DNA from: CAYUVH01 sp964448135
Lineage (GTDB): Bacteria > Verrucomicrobiota > Verrucomicrobiia > Limisphaerales > UBA8199
Direction: 5' to 3'
DNA length: 64,000 nucleotides
Assembly (NCBI GenBank): GCA_964448135.1
Contig: CAYUVH010000039.1
Span: 62,001-126,000 of the forward strand
Shown here: one piece after another, positions 51,570-60,413 of the stretch
How the letters are laid out: every line of letters starts with the position of its first letter
Position numbering within the stretch: position 1 is the stretch's first letter
Program-made: the position numbers and the translations under genes
Notes under the pieces: generated by a model
What the model was told of the DNA's origin: nothing
Database searches by the model: none
The model's input: the letters and a program-made list of their open reading frames with translations, nothing else

Positions 51570-51648
51570 GTCCCTGCGGGACTTTGCCGTTTGCCGATCT
51601 CAACCCAGCGATAAATCGCTGGGCTATTACCTGTCGTCCCTCCGGGAC
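51570..51648. repeat. Palindrome triplet between M20 peptidase and nuoN
   Basis: GTCCCTGCGGGAC (51570-51582), CCCAGCGATAAATCGCTGGG (51604-51623) and GTCCCTCCGGGAC (51636-51648). It is the same element family as at 45353-45526. Placed between two convergent genes, it could act as a bidirectional terminator. Confidence 0.75.
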
Positions 51649-51655
51649 TTGAATT

Positions 51656-53128
51656 TCACTCGTGCCCAATGAGGCGGCCGAGGAAGAGATTGGGGAAACA
51701 ACCGAGGAGAACCACGGCGAGCGCCAGCAGGGCGAGGGTGACTTGAAGCAGAGCCGATGGTTTCGCGAGCGGGGCACTGTCTGGTGGTTGCGCCACGTAA
51801 ATCTGCTTCAGCACTTTCAGATAGTAGTAGAGCGAGATGGCGCTGGTGGCCAAGGCCAGGCCGACCAGCCAGAGCAGGCTGAGATTGTCCTTCCCGGAAT
51901 GCAGCGCGGCCACAAAGACGTAGAACTTTCCGAAGAACCCGGCGAGCGGCGGGATGCCGGCGAGCGAGAGCATGAAGACCAGCATGCAAGCAGAAACGAG
52001 CGGCGCGCGCCGGGACAGGCCGGCGAAATCGGAAAGGCGGGAACCGCCGCTCATTTTCTCCACCGCCGCGACGACGCCAAATGCGCCAATCGTGGTAAAA
52101 CCGTACGTGACGACATAGTAAGCGAGCGCGGCATCGCCTTCGACGCTGTGGGCCATGACCCCGAGCAGCGCGTAACCGGCGTGGGCAATCGCGGAATACG
52201 CGAGCAGGCGGCGGACGCTGGTTTGGGCGATGGCGGCGAGATTGCCGATGACCATCGAGAGCACGGCGAGAATCGCGATGAGCGGCAGCCAGCCCGGTTG
52301 CCCACCGCCCGGCGTCGCACTGCCTTCGGCGCCGTGGAAGCCGATGGACATCACTTTCGCCAGCACAATGAAGCCGGCGACTTTCGACCCGGAGGCGATG
52401 AACGCCGCGCTCGGCACCGGTGCGCCCTGATAGGCATCGGGCGCCCAAAGATGAAACGGCGCGGCGGCGACCTTGAAACCGAGCCCAATCACGGTGAGCA
52501 CGAGCGCGGCGACGAGGAGCAGATCGAGTTTAGGGCCCTGGATGGCAGCCGCGATCTGCTCCAGGCTGGTCGAACCGGAAAGGCCGTAGAGAAAACTGAG
52601 GCCCAAGAGCGTGAACGCGGCGGAGATGCCGCCGAAGAGAAAGTATTTGAGCGCGGCTTCAATCGACTCGCGGTTGCGCTTGTCGAAGGCGGTGAGGATG
52701 TAAAGCGAGAGGCTGGTGAGTTCGAGGGAAAGGAAAATCATCAGGATGTCGCGCGAGGCGACGAGCAACATCATACCGACCGCCGCCAGCAGGATCAGGG
52801 CGAGGTATTCGCCGATGTGCGGGGTGAAATCGCTATCCACGGAAAGCAGCAGTGTGAAAATCGTGAGCACGAGCAGGCTGATCCTTACCCAGCGCGTCAG
52901 CAAATCGGAGGCGAGCAAACCACCCGCATCGCCGAGTCCGAGGGGAAGCACGATCAACCACCCGGTAGCCAACGCACAACCGGCCACAGCGATCATCGCG
53001 CCAATCATCAAGCGCGCCCGTAAATCCAACCCGCGCAGAGCCAGGCCATCGGCCATCAGGACCGCGATCGCCGTGAGGACCACGATCGTTTCCGGTGCGG
53101 CGGCTTTGAGTATCTCCAGGTAACTCAC
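51656..53128 (-). CDS. nuoN: NADH-quinone oxidoreductase subunit N
   Basis: 490 residues, about 14 membrane helices, an antiporter-like proton channel subunit of complex I. Key features: LALILLAAVGMMLLVASRDILMIFLSLELTSLSLYIL, with the conserved helix-5 Glu, and AAPFHLWAPDAYQGAP with the helix-7 Lys region just before. The start is set at GTG 53128, giving a GTGA overlap with the upstream nuoM stop and a GGGGGCGGG ribosome site; a GTG at 53152 would add eight residues. Last gene of the operon. Confidence 0.95.
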   Translation of the reverse strand: MSYLEILKAAAPETIVVLTAIAVLMADGLALRGLDLRARLMIGAMIAVAGCALATGWLIVLPLGLGDAGGLLASDLLTRWVRISLLVLTIFTLLLSVDSDFTPHIGEYLALILLAAVGMMLLVASRDILMIFLSLELTSLSLYILTAFDKRNRESIEAALKYFLFGGISAAFTLLGLSFLYGLSGSTSLEQIAAAIQGPKLDLLLVAALVLTVIGLGFKVAAAPFHLWAPDAYQGAPVPSAAFIASGSKVAGFIVLAKVMSIGFHGAEGSATPGGGQPGWLPLIAILAVLSMVIGNLAAIAQTSVRRLLAYSAIAHAGYALLGVMAHSVEGDAALAYYVVTYGFTTIGAFGVVAAVEKMSGGSRLSDFAGLSRRAPLVSACMLVFMLSLAGIPPLAGFFGKFYVFVAALHSGKDNLSLLWLVGLALATSAISLYYYLKVLKQIYVAQPPDSAPLAKPSALLQVTLALLALAVVLLGCFPNLFLGRLIGHE

Positions 53129-54657
53129 GGTCCCGCCCCCTTCCCGATCCACCCGCTAAAAAGCGGCGAGGACAAGCTGGGGATGATCCATTTTAAGAGC
53201 AGGCTCGGAAACAGCCCGATCACCAAAGACACTCCGAGAAGCATCGCCGCTCCGATGCGTTCGGGTGTGGAGATGGGATCCAAGTGCGCGGGGATTTCAT
53301 GGGCTTTCGCCGCTTTTTTCGCGGCGGGGTCGGGATTGGCGAAAAATGCGCGCTGAATGACGCGCAGCGTGTAAGCCACGCCGACCAAGACACCCACACC
53401 TGCGATCGCGGCAAATGTCGGGAACGCACTCCAGGCACCGAGGAGGATTTGAAGTTCGGCGACGAATCCGCTGAATCCGGGCAAGCCCATTGAAGCGAAG
53501 CCGGCCAGCGTGAATGTCACCGCGGCAAACGGGAGCAACCGCCCGAGATTCATCGTTTCGAGTACGGCGAGGTCGCGGGTGTGCGTGCGCTCGTAGATCA
53601 TGCGCCCGACGACCGCGAACAGCAGCCCGGCGATGATGCCGTGCGAGAACATTTGGAGGACCGCGCCGCTGATGCCGGTTTGGTTGAGCGTCATCAAGCC
53701 CAACAGGACGAACCCCATGTGGCTGACGCTGGAGTAGCCGATGACGAATTTGAAGTCCGACTGCACCAGCGCGACGCAGGCGCCGTAAACGATGCCGATG
53801 ACGGCGAGTATCGCGAAGACATCGCGCCAGGAGGAGAGCCCAAGGAACGAGGATGTCCACGGATCAAGCCCGTGCGGGAAAAGTGTGAGCGCGACGCGCA
53901 GGCAGCCGTAGGCGCCGAGCTTCATCACGACGCCAGCGAGGAGCATGGAAGCGGCGGTGGGGGCGGCGACGTGGCCGGTCGGCGCCCAGGTGTGAAACGG
54001 CCACATGCCCGCAAGGATCGCGAAGCCGGTAAACACCAGCGGGAAAGCCCACATTTGGAATGACTGCGGGAACGGATAGGCGGCCAGTTCCATCAGGCTC
54101 ATGGATTTTCCCCCGGCTACGACAAACGCCGCCGCCAACCCGGCGAGCACCATGGCGCTGCCGACGAACGAATACAGCGCCAGTTTCATCGCCCCGTATT
54201 CGCGGCGGGTCGAACCCCAGATGGCGATCAGGAAATATTTGGGAATGATGGCCAGTTCATAGAATACGAAGAGCAGGAACAAATCGAAGCTGAGGAACAC
54301 GCCGTAAACGCCGCCGATAAGCGCGAGGTAGAGGGCGAAGAATTCCTTCGCGCGATGCTCGATGTTCCAGGAAAACAGGATGCCGGCAATTGCAGCGAGC
54401 GCCGTGAGCAACACGAGCGTGAGGCTGATGCCGTCGGCGGCGAGGTGATATTTGATATGGAGGCCGGGGATCCAGTCGAGGTCCACGATCTCCTGGATGG
54501 CGCCCGGTTCGGCGTGCACAAAACCACCGATGGCGCAGAACAGGCCGATGATGGCCGTGCCCAGCGCGATCTTGCGCGCGGCAGAGGCGTTATTGCGCGG
54601 CAGCAACAGGAGCGCCCCTGCTCCGATAAACGAACTATAGATGGTCCAGGCGAGCAT
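53125..54657 (-). CDS. nuoM: NADH-quinone oxidoreductase subunit M (second of two)
   Basis: 510 residues with ~14 membrane helices. An antiporter-like proton-translocating subunit of complex I. The conserved Glu region is FVFYELAIIPKYFLIAIWG (NuoM signature YELxxIPxxxLI), and the helix-7/8 block is MWPFHTWAPTGHVAAPTAASMLLAGVVMKLGAYG. It lies 5 bases after another complete nuoM-like gene, so the complex appears to carry an extra antiporter module. A Lys/Ala-rich cytosolic loop (ANPDPAAKKAAKAHEIP) precedes the last helices. Confidence 0.95.
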   Translation of the reverse strand: MLAWTIYSSFIGAGALLLLPRNNASAARKIALGTAIIGLFCAIGGFVHAEPGAIQEIVDLDWIPGLHIKYHLAADGISLTLVLLTALAAIAGILFSWNIEHRAKEFFALYLALIGGVYGVFLSFDLFLLFVFYELAIIPKYFLIAIWGSTRREYGAMKLALYSFVGSAMVLAGLAAAFVVAGGKSMSLMELAAYPFPQSFQMWAFPLVFTGFAILAGMWPFHTWAPTGHVAAPTAASMLLAGVVMKLGAYGCLRVALTLFPHGLDPWTSSFLGLSSWRDVFAILAVIGIVYGACVALVQSDFKFVIGYSSVSHMGFVLLGLMTLNQTGISGAVLQMFSHGIIAGLLFAVVGRMIYERTHTRDLAVLETMNLGRLLPFAAVTFTLAGFASMGLPGFSGFVAELQILLGAWSAFPTFAAIAGVGVLVGVAYTLRVIQRAFFANPDPAAKKAAKAHEIPAHLDPISTPERIGAAMLLGVSLVIGLFPSLLLKWIIPSLSSPLFSGWIGKGAGP

Positions 54658-54662
54658 GGTGG

Positions 54663-56219
54663 TCAGGGGCCGAATTGTTGGACCATGTACTTCGCCGTGG
54701 AATTGACCACGCCGAGGATTGCCTGGGGATAGAGGCCGAGCAAAAAGAGCAGTGCCATGCCCGGCAGAAAGAGGATCACCTCACCGAAGCTCAGGTCGGG
54801 CATTTGCGACCACTTTTGATTCAGCGGACCGAAAAACACACGCTGCAGGAGTGTGAGAATAAAGACGGCCGTCAACAGGAGACCCAGGACGGAAAGCGCC
54901 GACGCCCACGTTACGAGCGGGAACGCGCCGCGGAAGATGAGGAATTCACCGATGAAGCCGTTGAGGCCAGGCAATCCCAGCGAGGCAAAGAGCGCGATAC
55001 CGGTGAAGCCGCAGTAGATCGGGACCACCTTGCGCAGTCCGCCGAAGTCATAGAGCCCACGCAAGCCGCCGCTCCGATTTTCCAGCCAGTCGACGAACCA
55101 GAACAACAGCGCGGCGGTGAGACCGTGGTTGAACATCTGGAGAAACACACCGTCGAGCGCGGCGGCCTTGGCGGCATTGGCTCCCGCATCAGGCTGCACG
55201 AAGCGGGCGGCAGCGAGAATCGCGAGAAAGCAATAGCCCAGATGGTTGATGGACGAATACGCGAGGATGCGGCGTAGGTCGCGTTGGGCGAAGGCGGCGC
55301 TGGCGGAGTAAACGATGGTGATGACCGCCAGCCAGAGCAGCGGGGTCATGAGCCAGTTGATTTGCTCGCGGAAGAGCGGCAGCAGGATGCGCACGAAACC
55401 GTAGACGCCCATTTTCGACATGAGGCCGGTGAGCAGCATGGTCGTGCCGGCGGGAGCTTCGGAATAAGCGGCGGGCAGCCAGGTGTGAAACGGGACGAGC
55501 GGCGTTTTCACGGCGAAGCCCAGAAACGCGCCGACAAAGATAACGACGACAAATTGTTTGGAGGTGAGGTCCTTCCAACCGAGATAGTTCGCCATTTTCG
55601 AATTGAGCGAGCCATCGCGCGCCATGGCGGCCAGCGCCGGAAAATCAAAGCTGTCCGTGGCCAGCCGAATCGCCAGGAACGAAAGCAGCAGCGCAATGCT
55701 GCCGACCATCGTGTAGATGAAGAACTGGTTTGCCGCCGCCACGCGGCCCGCGCCGCCCCAAAGGCGAATCAGGAAAAACGCGGGGACGATGCTCAGTTCC
55801 CAATAAAGAAACCAGTGGAAGAAATTCAGCGCGGTGAAGGTGCCGAACAATCCGGCCTCAAGAAACAGCACCAGCGCAAAGTAAATGGAGGCGCGCTCCG
55901 AGACGTTCCAGGACGCGAGCATGGCCATCGGCACGACCAGCGCAGTCAGCAGCAGCATCAAGACACCGAGACCGTCCACGCCGACGCGATACTGTACGGC
56001 GAGCGAGGTAATCCATTCGTGCTGTTCACCGAATTGAAACGCGCCCGAGGAACGGTCGAAGGAAAACCAAAGCCCGAGCGCAAAGGCGAGCGCAGCCAGG
56101 CTGCAGAGAAAAGCCAGCCCACGCGCCAATCGCGGCCGCGAGGGATTCAGGCCGATCACAATGATCCCGCCGAGGAGCGGCAGAAGCGTCAGAACGGTGA
56201 TGGCGGGGAAACCGTTCAT
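54663..56219 (-). CDS. nuoM: NADH-quinone oxidoreductase subunit M (first of two)
   Basis: 518 residues with ~14 membrane helices. NuoM-type motifs: FLYWELSIVPAFFLIRLWGG for the conserved Glu, and VPFHTWLPAAYSEAPAGTTMLLTGLMSKMGVYG for the helix-7/8 Lys region. The start at 56219 (MNGFPAITVLTLLPLLGG) overlaps the nuoL stop by 4 bases; a longer frame from 56327 adds residues inside nuoL and is rejected. It is clearly different in sequence from the neighbouring 510-residue NuoM, so this is an old duplication or a separately acquired subunit. Confidence 0.95.
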   Translation of the reverse strand: MNGFPAITVLTLLPLLGGIIVIGLNPSRPRLARGLAFLCSLAALAFALGLWFSFDRSSGAFQFGEQHEWITSLAVQYRVGVDGLGVLMLLLTALVVPMAMLASWNVSERASIYFALVLFLEAGLFGTFTALNFFHWFLYWELSIVPAFFLIRLWGGAGRVAAANQFFIYTMVGSIALLLSFLAIRLATDSFDFPALAAMARDGSLNSKMANYLGWKDLTSKQFVVVIFVGAFLGFAVKTPLVPFHTWLPAAYSEAPAGTTMLLTGLMSKMGVYGFVRILLPLFREQINWLMTPLLWLAVITIVYSASAAFAQRDLRRILAYSSINHLGYCFLAILAAARFVQPDAGANAAKAAALDGVFLQMFNHGLTAALLFWFVDWLENRSGGLRGLYDFGGLRKVVPIYCGFTGIALFASLGLPGLNGFIGEFLIFRGAFPLVTWASALSVLGLLLTAVFILTLLQRVFFGPLNQKWSQMPDLSFGEVILFLPGMALLFLLGLYPQAILGVVNSTAKYMVQQFGP

Positions 56220-58234
56220 GAAGCGTGACAACCCCACAGCAAAAGCAACGTCAGGACAACCAGTGCCAGGCCGATGATGCGAAGCGAAGATTGAATCCGG
56301 CCACGTTGCAACAGCGAGAGCCTCCACCCACCCTGCGAAAGGCGTTCACATGTTTGATCGAAGCCCGAATTGAGCACATATTTGTCGAAGAAACTGTCCA
56401 CCCAGGAAATGCCCACGACGGCATAGGCGACAATGAATACCACTCCATTCCACAAGAGGGCATCGAGCAGGTCGCAAAGGTTGGCGAACCAGGCATTGAA
56501 GCGAACCACCAGCCATTGGTACGCCTCGTCCACGTAGTATTTGCGACGCAGCAATTCGAAGATGTCGGGCTGCAGGCGTTCGAGCGGGTCGGTGGCTTCA
56601 GCGGAATGCTTGCGATACATCGCCCAGCTCAAGCCAATGCCCGTGAAAGCGGCAACGACCGAAAGACACATGATTCCGACCACGCCGGCGGTTGAGTGAT
56701 GCCCGTGCCCGGCCGGCGCGCCGAGGAACGTCTGCATCCACGGCCAGAACGGCGTGCCGATGAGGCCGATCGCCATCGCGAACACGGCGAGGACCACGAG
56801 CGGCACCGTCATGACTTTGGGACTTTCGTGGACCTCTTTCGTCCTGGGCTCGCCGAAGAAGACGAAGGCCATCTGCCGTGTCATGTAGAAGGCAGTGCAA
56901 AACGCGGCAACGATCCCGATATGGAACGGCCACTGCGAGGGTTTCCACAGATAAGCGGCGTGCAGGATGGAATCCTTGCTCCAGAATCCGGAGAAAAGAA
57001 TGGGCACGCCGCTCAGGGCCATCATGCCGATCGCATACGTCGCGAACGTCACCGGCATCCATTTGCGGAGGCCGCCCATTTTGCGGATGTCCTGCTCTTC
57101 GTGGCAGCCGTGGATGACGGAACCAGCGCCGAGGAAGAGCAAAGCCTTGAAGAACGCGTGGGCGATCAGGTGAAACATTCCGACAGCGACGCCGCCGACG
57201 CCCAGTCCCAGCATCATGAAACCCAGTTGGGAAACGGTGGAGTACGCGAGAATGCGTTTGATGTCGTTTTGAGCTACAGCGATGGAGGCCGCGAAGATGG
57301 CGGTGATGGCGCCGACCCACGAGATCACTTGAAGGGTCGCGGAAATGGTGTGCTCGGGCGCCAGTTCCATGAGCGGATACACGCGCGCCACCAGAAAGAC
57401 GCCGGCGGCGACCATGGTCGCGGCGTGGATCAGTGCGCTGACGGGCGTGGGACCTTCCATGGCGTCGGGAAGCCAGACGTGGAGCGGCACCTGGCCGGAC
57501 TTGCCGATGGCACCGCAGAAAATCAGCAAACCTATGCCAGTCGAGGCCGCGATGCCAAGGCTGGTGGTCTGCGCGAGCAATGCGGTCAGGCTGCTTTGCT
57601 CGAGGCAGCCTTTGCCGTCGTCGTAAAAAAGCAGCGTGCCGGTTTCCGCGTAGAGCCAGACCATGCCAAGGAGGAAGGCAAGGTCGCCGATGCGCGTGAC
57701 GATGAAGGCCTTCTTCGCCGCCGCGGCCGCGCTCGGCTTGTGATACCAGAAACCGATCAGGAGATATGAAGTCAGGCCGACCAACTCCCAGCACATGAAA
57801 AGCATGAGCAGGCTGTTCGCGATGAGGAGGCCGAGCATCGCGGCGGCAAACAGCGACAGGAAGGTGAAAAAGCGCGTGTAATTATGGTCGTGCTCCATGT
57901 AGCCGGAGCTGAATATAAAGATGAGCAGTCCCACGAGCGTGACCATGACAAGCATCACTGCCGTGAGCGGATCCAGCACCCAGCCCAGCTTCAGCCACGT
58001 ATCGCCGACCTCGAACCAGGCGAAATTAAATACTTCGCGCGAGCCACCATGATCACCGGCGCCCTGAATGCAGTGAACCAGCGCAATGACGGCAAGGACC
58101 AACGCCGCGCCCATCGAACCGGCAGCCAGCCGGAAGGAAAACTTCCGGCACGACTGGGGCGCAATGGAACTCGCCGCCGCCGACAGGAGCGGCAGCGCGG
58201 GAATCAGCCACAGATATTTTACTATCCAGTTCAA
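56216..58234 (-). CDS. nuoL: NADH-quinone oxidoreductase subunit L
   Basis: 672 residues, the largest antiporter-like subunit of complex I, including the long C-terminal lateral helix region that braces the other antiporter subunits. Motifs: FFTFLSLFAAAMLGLLIANSLLMLFMCWELVGLTSYLLIGFW, GKSGQVPLHVWLPDAMEGPTPVSALIHAATMVAAGVFLV, and DIKRILAYSTVSQLGFMMLGLG. It is about 60 residues longer than E. coli NuoL (~613). The C-terminal part contains YYVDEAYQWLVVRFNAW and ends with a final membrane helix. Confidence 0.96.
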   Translation of the reverse strand: MNWIVKYLWLIPALPLLSAAASSIAPQSCRKFSFRLAAGSMGAALVLAVIALVHCIQGAGDHGGSREVFNFAWFEVGDTWLKLGWVLDPLTAVMLVMVTLVGLLIFIFSSGYMEHDHNYTRFFTFLSLFAAAMLGLLIANSLLMLFMCWELVGLTSYLLIGFWYHKPSAAAAAKKAFIVTRIGDLAFLLGMVWLYAETGTLLFYDDGKGCLEQSSLTALLAQTTSLGIAASTGIGLLIFCGAIGKSGQVPLHVWLPDAMEGPTPVSALIHAATMVAAGVFLVARVYPLMELAPEHTISATLQVISWVGAITAIFAASIAVAQNDIKRILAYSTVSQLGFMMLGLGVGGVAVGMFHLIAHAFFKALLFLGAGSVIHGCHEEQDIRKMGGLRKWMPVTFATYAIGMMALSGVPILFSGFWSKDSILHAAYLWKPSQWPFHIGIVAAFCTAFYMTRQMAFVFFGEPRTKEVHESPKVMTVPLVVLAVFAMAIGLIGTPFWPWMQTFLGAPAGHGHHSTAGVVGIMCLSVVAAFTGIGLSWAMYRKHSAEATDPLERLQPDIFELLRRKYYVDEAYQWLVVRFNAWFANLCDLLDALLWNGVVFIVAYAVVGISWVDSFFDKYVLNSGFDQTCERLSQGGWRLSLLQRGRIQSSLRIIGLALVVLTLLLLWGCHAS

Positions 58235-58257
58235 AAGCCTTCTGAATTTACGGCCCG

Positions 58258-58569
58258 CTATTCGGGCATGGGACCGACTTCATCCACGTTCGCCGTGCGG
58301 TAATGGCGATAAATCGCGATGACCAACGCAAGGCCCACGGCGGCCTCGGCGGCCGCCACACCGATGGAAAACAGCACGAAAACAATTCCGGTCAGCGCCT
58401 CGGGATGCGCGCCATAGCGCCAGAACGCGATGAAGTTCAGGTTGGCGGCATTGAGCATGAGTTCGATGCCAATGAGGACGATGATGGCGTTGCGACGAAT
58501 CAGCGCGCCCGCCAGGCCGACGGCGAACAAAAGCGTGGAGAGTAGAAGCCAGGCGGAGAGGGGCGTCAC
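58258..58569 (-). CDS. nuoK: NADH-quinone oxidoreductase subunit K
   Basis: 103 residues from a GTG start at 58569 whose GTGA overlaps the nuoJ stop. Three membrane helices: LLLSTLLFAVGLAGALIRR, AIIVLIGIELMLNAANLNFIAFW (with the conserved Glu used in proton transfer), and LFSIGVAAAEAAVGLALVIAIYRHY (with the second conserved Glu). Normal NuoK length. A longer frame to 59070 is out of frame with nuoJ and rejected. Confidence 0.96.
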   Translation of the reverse strand: MTPLSAWLLLSTLLFAVGLAGALIRRNAIIVLIGIELMLNAANLNFIAFWRYGAHPEALTGIVFVLFSIGVAAAEAAVGLALVIAIYRHYRTANVDEVGPMPE

Positions 58570-59063
58570 CGGCCGCTCCTTTCGCGCAAAGCGACGATGA
58601 CCGCGCCGATTAACGCGGCTGTAAGCAGGAGGCCGAGGACTTCCAGCGGCAACACATAGCGGCCCATCAGTTCCTCGCCGATTTTCCGAACGGTCGCGTC
58701 CGGCGTCGCGGGAGCACCGGCCGGCAAGGCGTGACTGGAAAGAATTGCCCCGCCCAGAACGAGCACTACTGCCACCGCACTGGCGAGCGCGGCAAGCCAC
58801 TGGGGGGAAAATCCGGCTTGCCCCGCCGGTTCCGAGCCGCGCGTGAGCAGGATGGCAAAGACGATCAAGATCGCCACCGCGCCCACATACACGAGGATTT
58901 GGGCGAAGCCGGCGAACTGGGCATTCAGCAAGAGGTAAGCGCCGGCGAGACCGAGGAACGAAAGCGAGAGACACAGCGCGCAATGCACGAGGTTCCGCAA
59001 CGTGATCGCCGCGATGCCACTTCCGAGGATCAGCAGCGCAAGAATGATAAAAGGCAGCGTCAT
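58566..59063 (-). CDS. nuoJ: NADH-quinone oxidoreductase subunit J
   Basis: 165 residues, five membrane helices. The start at ATG 59063 (MTLPFIILALL) is 10 bases after the nuoH stop. The NuoJ signature AYLLLNAQFAGFAQILVYVGAVAILIVFAILLTRG, containing the pi-bulge Tyr/Gly helix, is present. The final helix is LEVLGLLLTAALIGAVIVALRER. Typical NuoJ size and position before nuoK. Confidence 0.96.
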   Translation of the reverse strand: MTLPFIILALLILGSGIAAITLRNLVHCALCLSLSFLGLAGAYLLLNAQFAGFAQILVYVGAVAILIVFAILLTRGSEPAGQAGFSPQWLAALASAVAVVLVLGGAILSSHALPAGAPATPDATVRKIGEELMGRYVLPLEVLGLLLTAALIGAVIVALRERSGR

Positions 59064-59073
59064 CGTGCAAACG

Positions 59074-60249
59074 TCACTCGGCAAACCGGTAGGTCCGCTT
59101 GCCCCACTCGTGTCCGCCAAACAACAACCGGCCCAGCAGCACATACGGCCCCACCACCAGCACCGCGGACGTCACCCACCGCGAAAGGCCCGGCGGCGTA
59201 TAATGCCACACGGCGGCGGCCAGGATATTCGCCAGCGCGAGAGGCAGCATGAATTTCCAGGCGAATTTCATGAGCTGATCCATGCGCACGCGCGGCACGG
59301 TGCCGCGCACCCAGATGAAGCCGCAAATCAAGGCGATGAGCTTCGAGAAAAACCAGATGTAGGAGGGCACGCAATCGAGGAAGGACAACGGCGCGTTCCA
59401 TCCGCCCAGGAAGAGCGTTATGGCCAGGCCACTGGCGGCGAAAAGCCCGACATATTCCCCGAGAAAGAAGAGGGCAAACTTGAAGCCGGAATATTCGATG
59501 TAATAGCCGGCAATGATCTCCGACTCACCTTCCGGCAAATCGAAGGGCGAGCGGTTGGCTTCGGCGGCGGCGGCGATCATGAACAGCACAAAGCCCGCGA
59601 ATCCCCAGGGGGTGAACACAAACCAATGCGGCAACCAGCCGGTAAAGCCGGATTGCGCCTCGACAATGCGAACCGTGGAAAGTGACCCGGTGATCATGAT
59701 GACGCCGACGGTGGAAAGAATCAGCGGAACTTCGTAACTGATCATTTGCGCCATGGCGCGCATCGCGCCGAGCAACGAATACTTGTTGCGACTGGACCAG
59801 CCGGCCATGAACACGGACAACTCCGTGGCAGCCCCCACGGCGAAAAAGAACAACACACCCGCATCCAAATCCGCCGCGATCATGTTGCGGCCCACAGGCA
59901 GCACGGCCAGCGCCAGAAAAACCGGCGTCACCAATACCAGGGGCGCGAGGAAATGCACCACGCGATCCGCCGCGGCGGGGACGATATCCTCCTTGGTCAA
60001 GGACTTGAGACCGTCGGCGGCGGGCTGGAGCAGGCCGAAGGGCCCGACGCGATTGGGACCATACCGGTTCTGAATCCGACCGAGCCCCTTGCGTTCGAGG
60101 ATGGTTGAAACCGCAAAAAGCGTGGCAAAAGCGCCGATGATGGCGGCCACAATGAGGATCGCGGAGAGCAGCGGCTGCCAAGCTTCCGGCGCGAAGCCCA
60201 CCAACCAGTTCTTTGCGTTCACAAATAACTGGTCGAATTGTTCGTTCAT
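59074..60249 (-). CDS. nuoH: NADH-quinone oxidoreductase subunit H
   Basis: 391 residues, about eight to nine membrane helices, the subunit that forms the quinone entry with NuoB and NuoD. Motifs: ERKGLGRIQNRYGPNRVGPFGLLQPAADGLKSLTKED, RAMAQMISYEVPL, NRSPFDLPEGESEIIAGYYIEYSGFKFALFFLGEY, and the late WVRGTVPRVRMDQLMKFAWKFMLP. All expected acidic loop residues are present. It is separated from the upstream nuoI by the esterase-like gene, with a 164-base gap just before its start; this gap may hold an internal promoter. Confidence 0.96.
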   Translation of the reverse strand: MNEQFDQLFVNAKNWLVGFAPEAWQPLLSAILIVAAIIGAFATLFAVSTILERKGLGRIQNRYGPNRVGPFGLLQPAADGLKSLTKEDIVPAAADRVVHFLAPLVLVTPVFLALAVLPVGRNMIAADLDAGVLFFFAVGAATELSVFMAGWSSRNKYSLLGAMRAMAQMISYEVPLILSTVGVIMITGSLSTVRIVEAQSGFTGWLPHWFVFTPWGFAGFVLFMIAAAAEANRSPFDLPEGESEIIAGYYIEYSGFKFALFFLGEYVGLFAASGLAITLFLGGWNAPLSFLDCVPSYIWFFSKLIALICGFIWVRGTVPRVRMDQLMKFAWKFMLPLALANILAAAVWHYTPPGLSRWVTSAVLVVGPYVLLGRLLFGGHEWGKRTYRFAE

Positions 60250-60413
60250 CTACTGGAAATAGCAGACCGAAAACAACGAATCTTGTCCAGCGCGGACTGG
60301 ATAAAGTCCATTGCCGGGGCGACCATTACCACGATTCCTCCGTTTCGACTTGCCCTCGATTGGCCGATTAATACCAAAAATTGTGTCGGGAGGCCCTGCG
60401 GACACCGGCGGAT

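Noticed and set aside
58570..59070. 167-codon extension upstream of nuoK
   Set aside because: It lies inside nuoJ in another frame; the GTG at 58569 gives a normal-length NuoK with a standard overlap.
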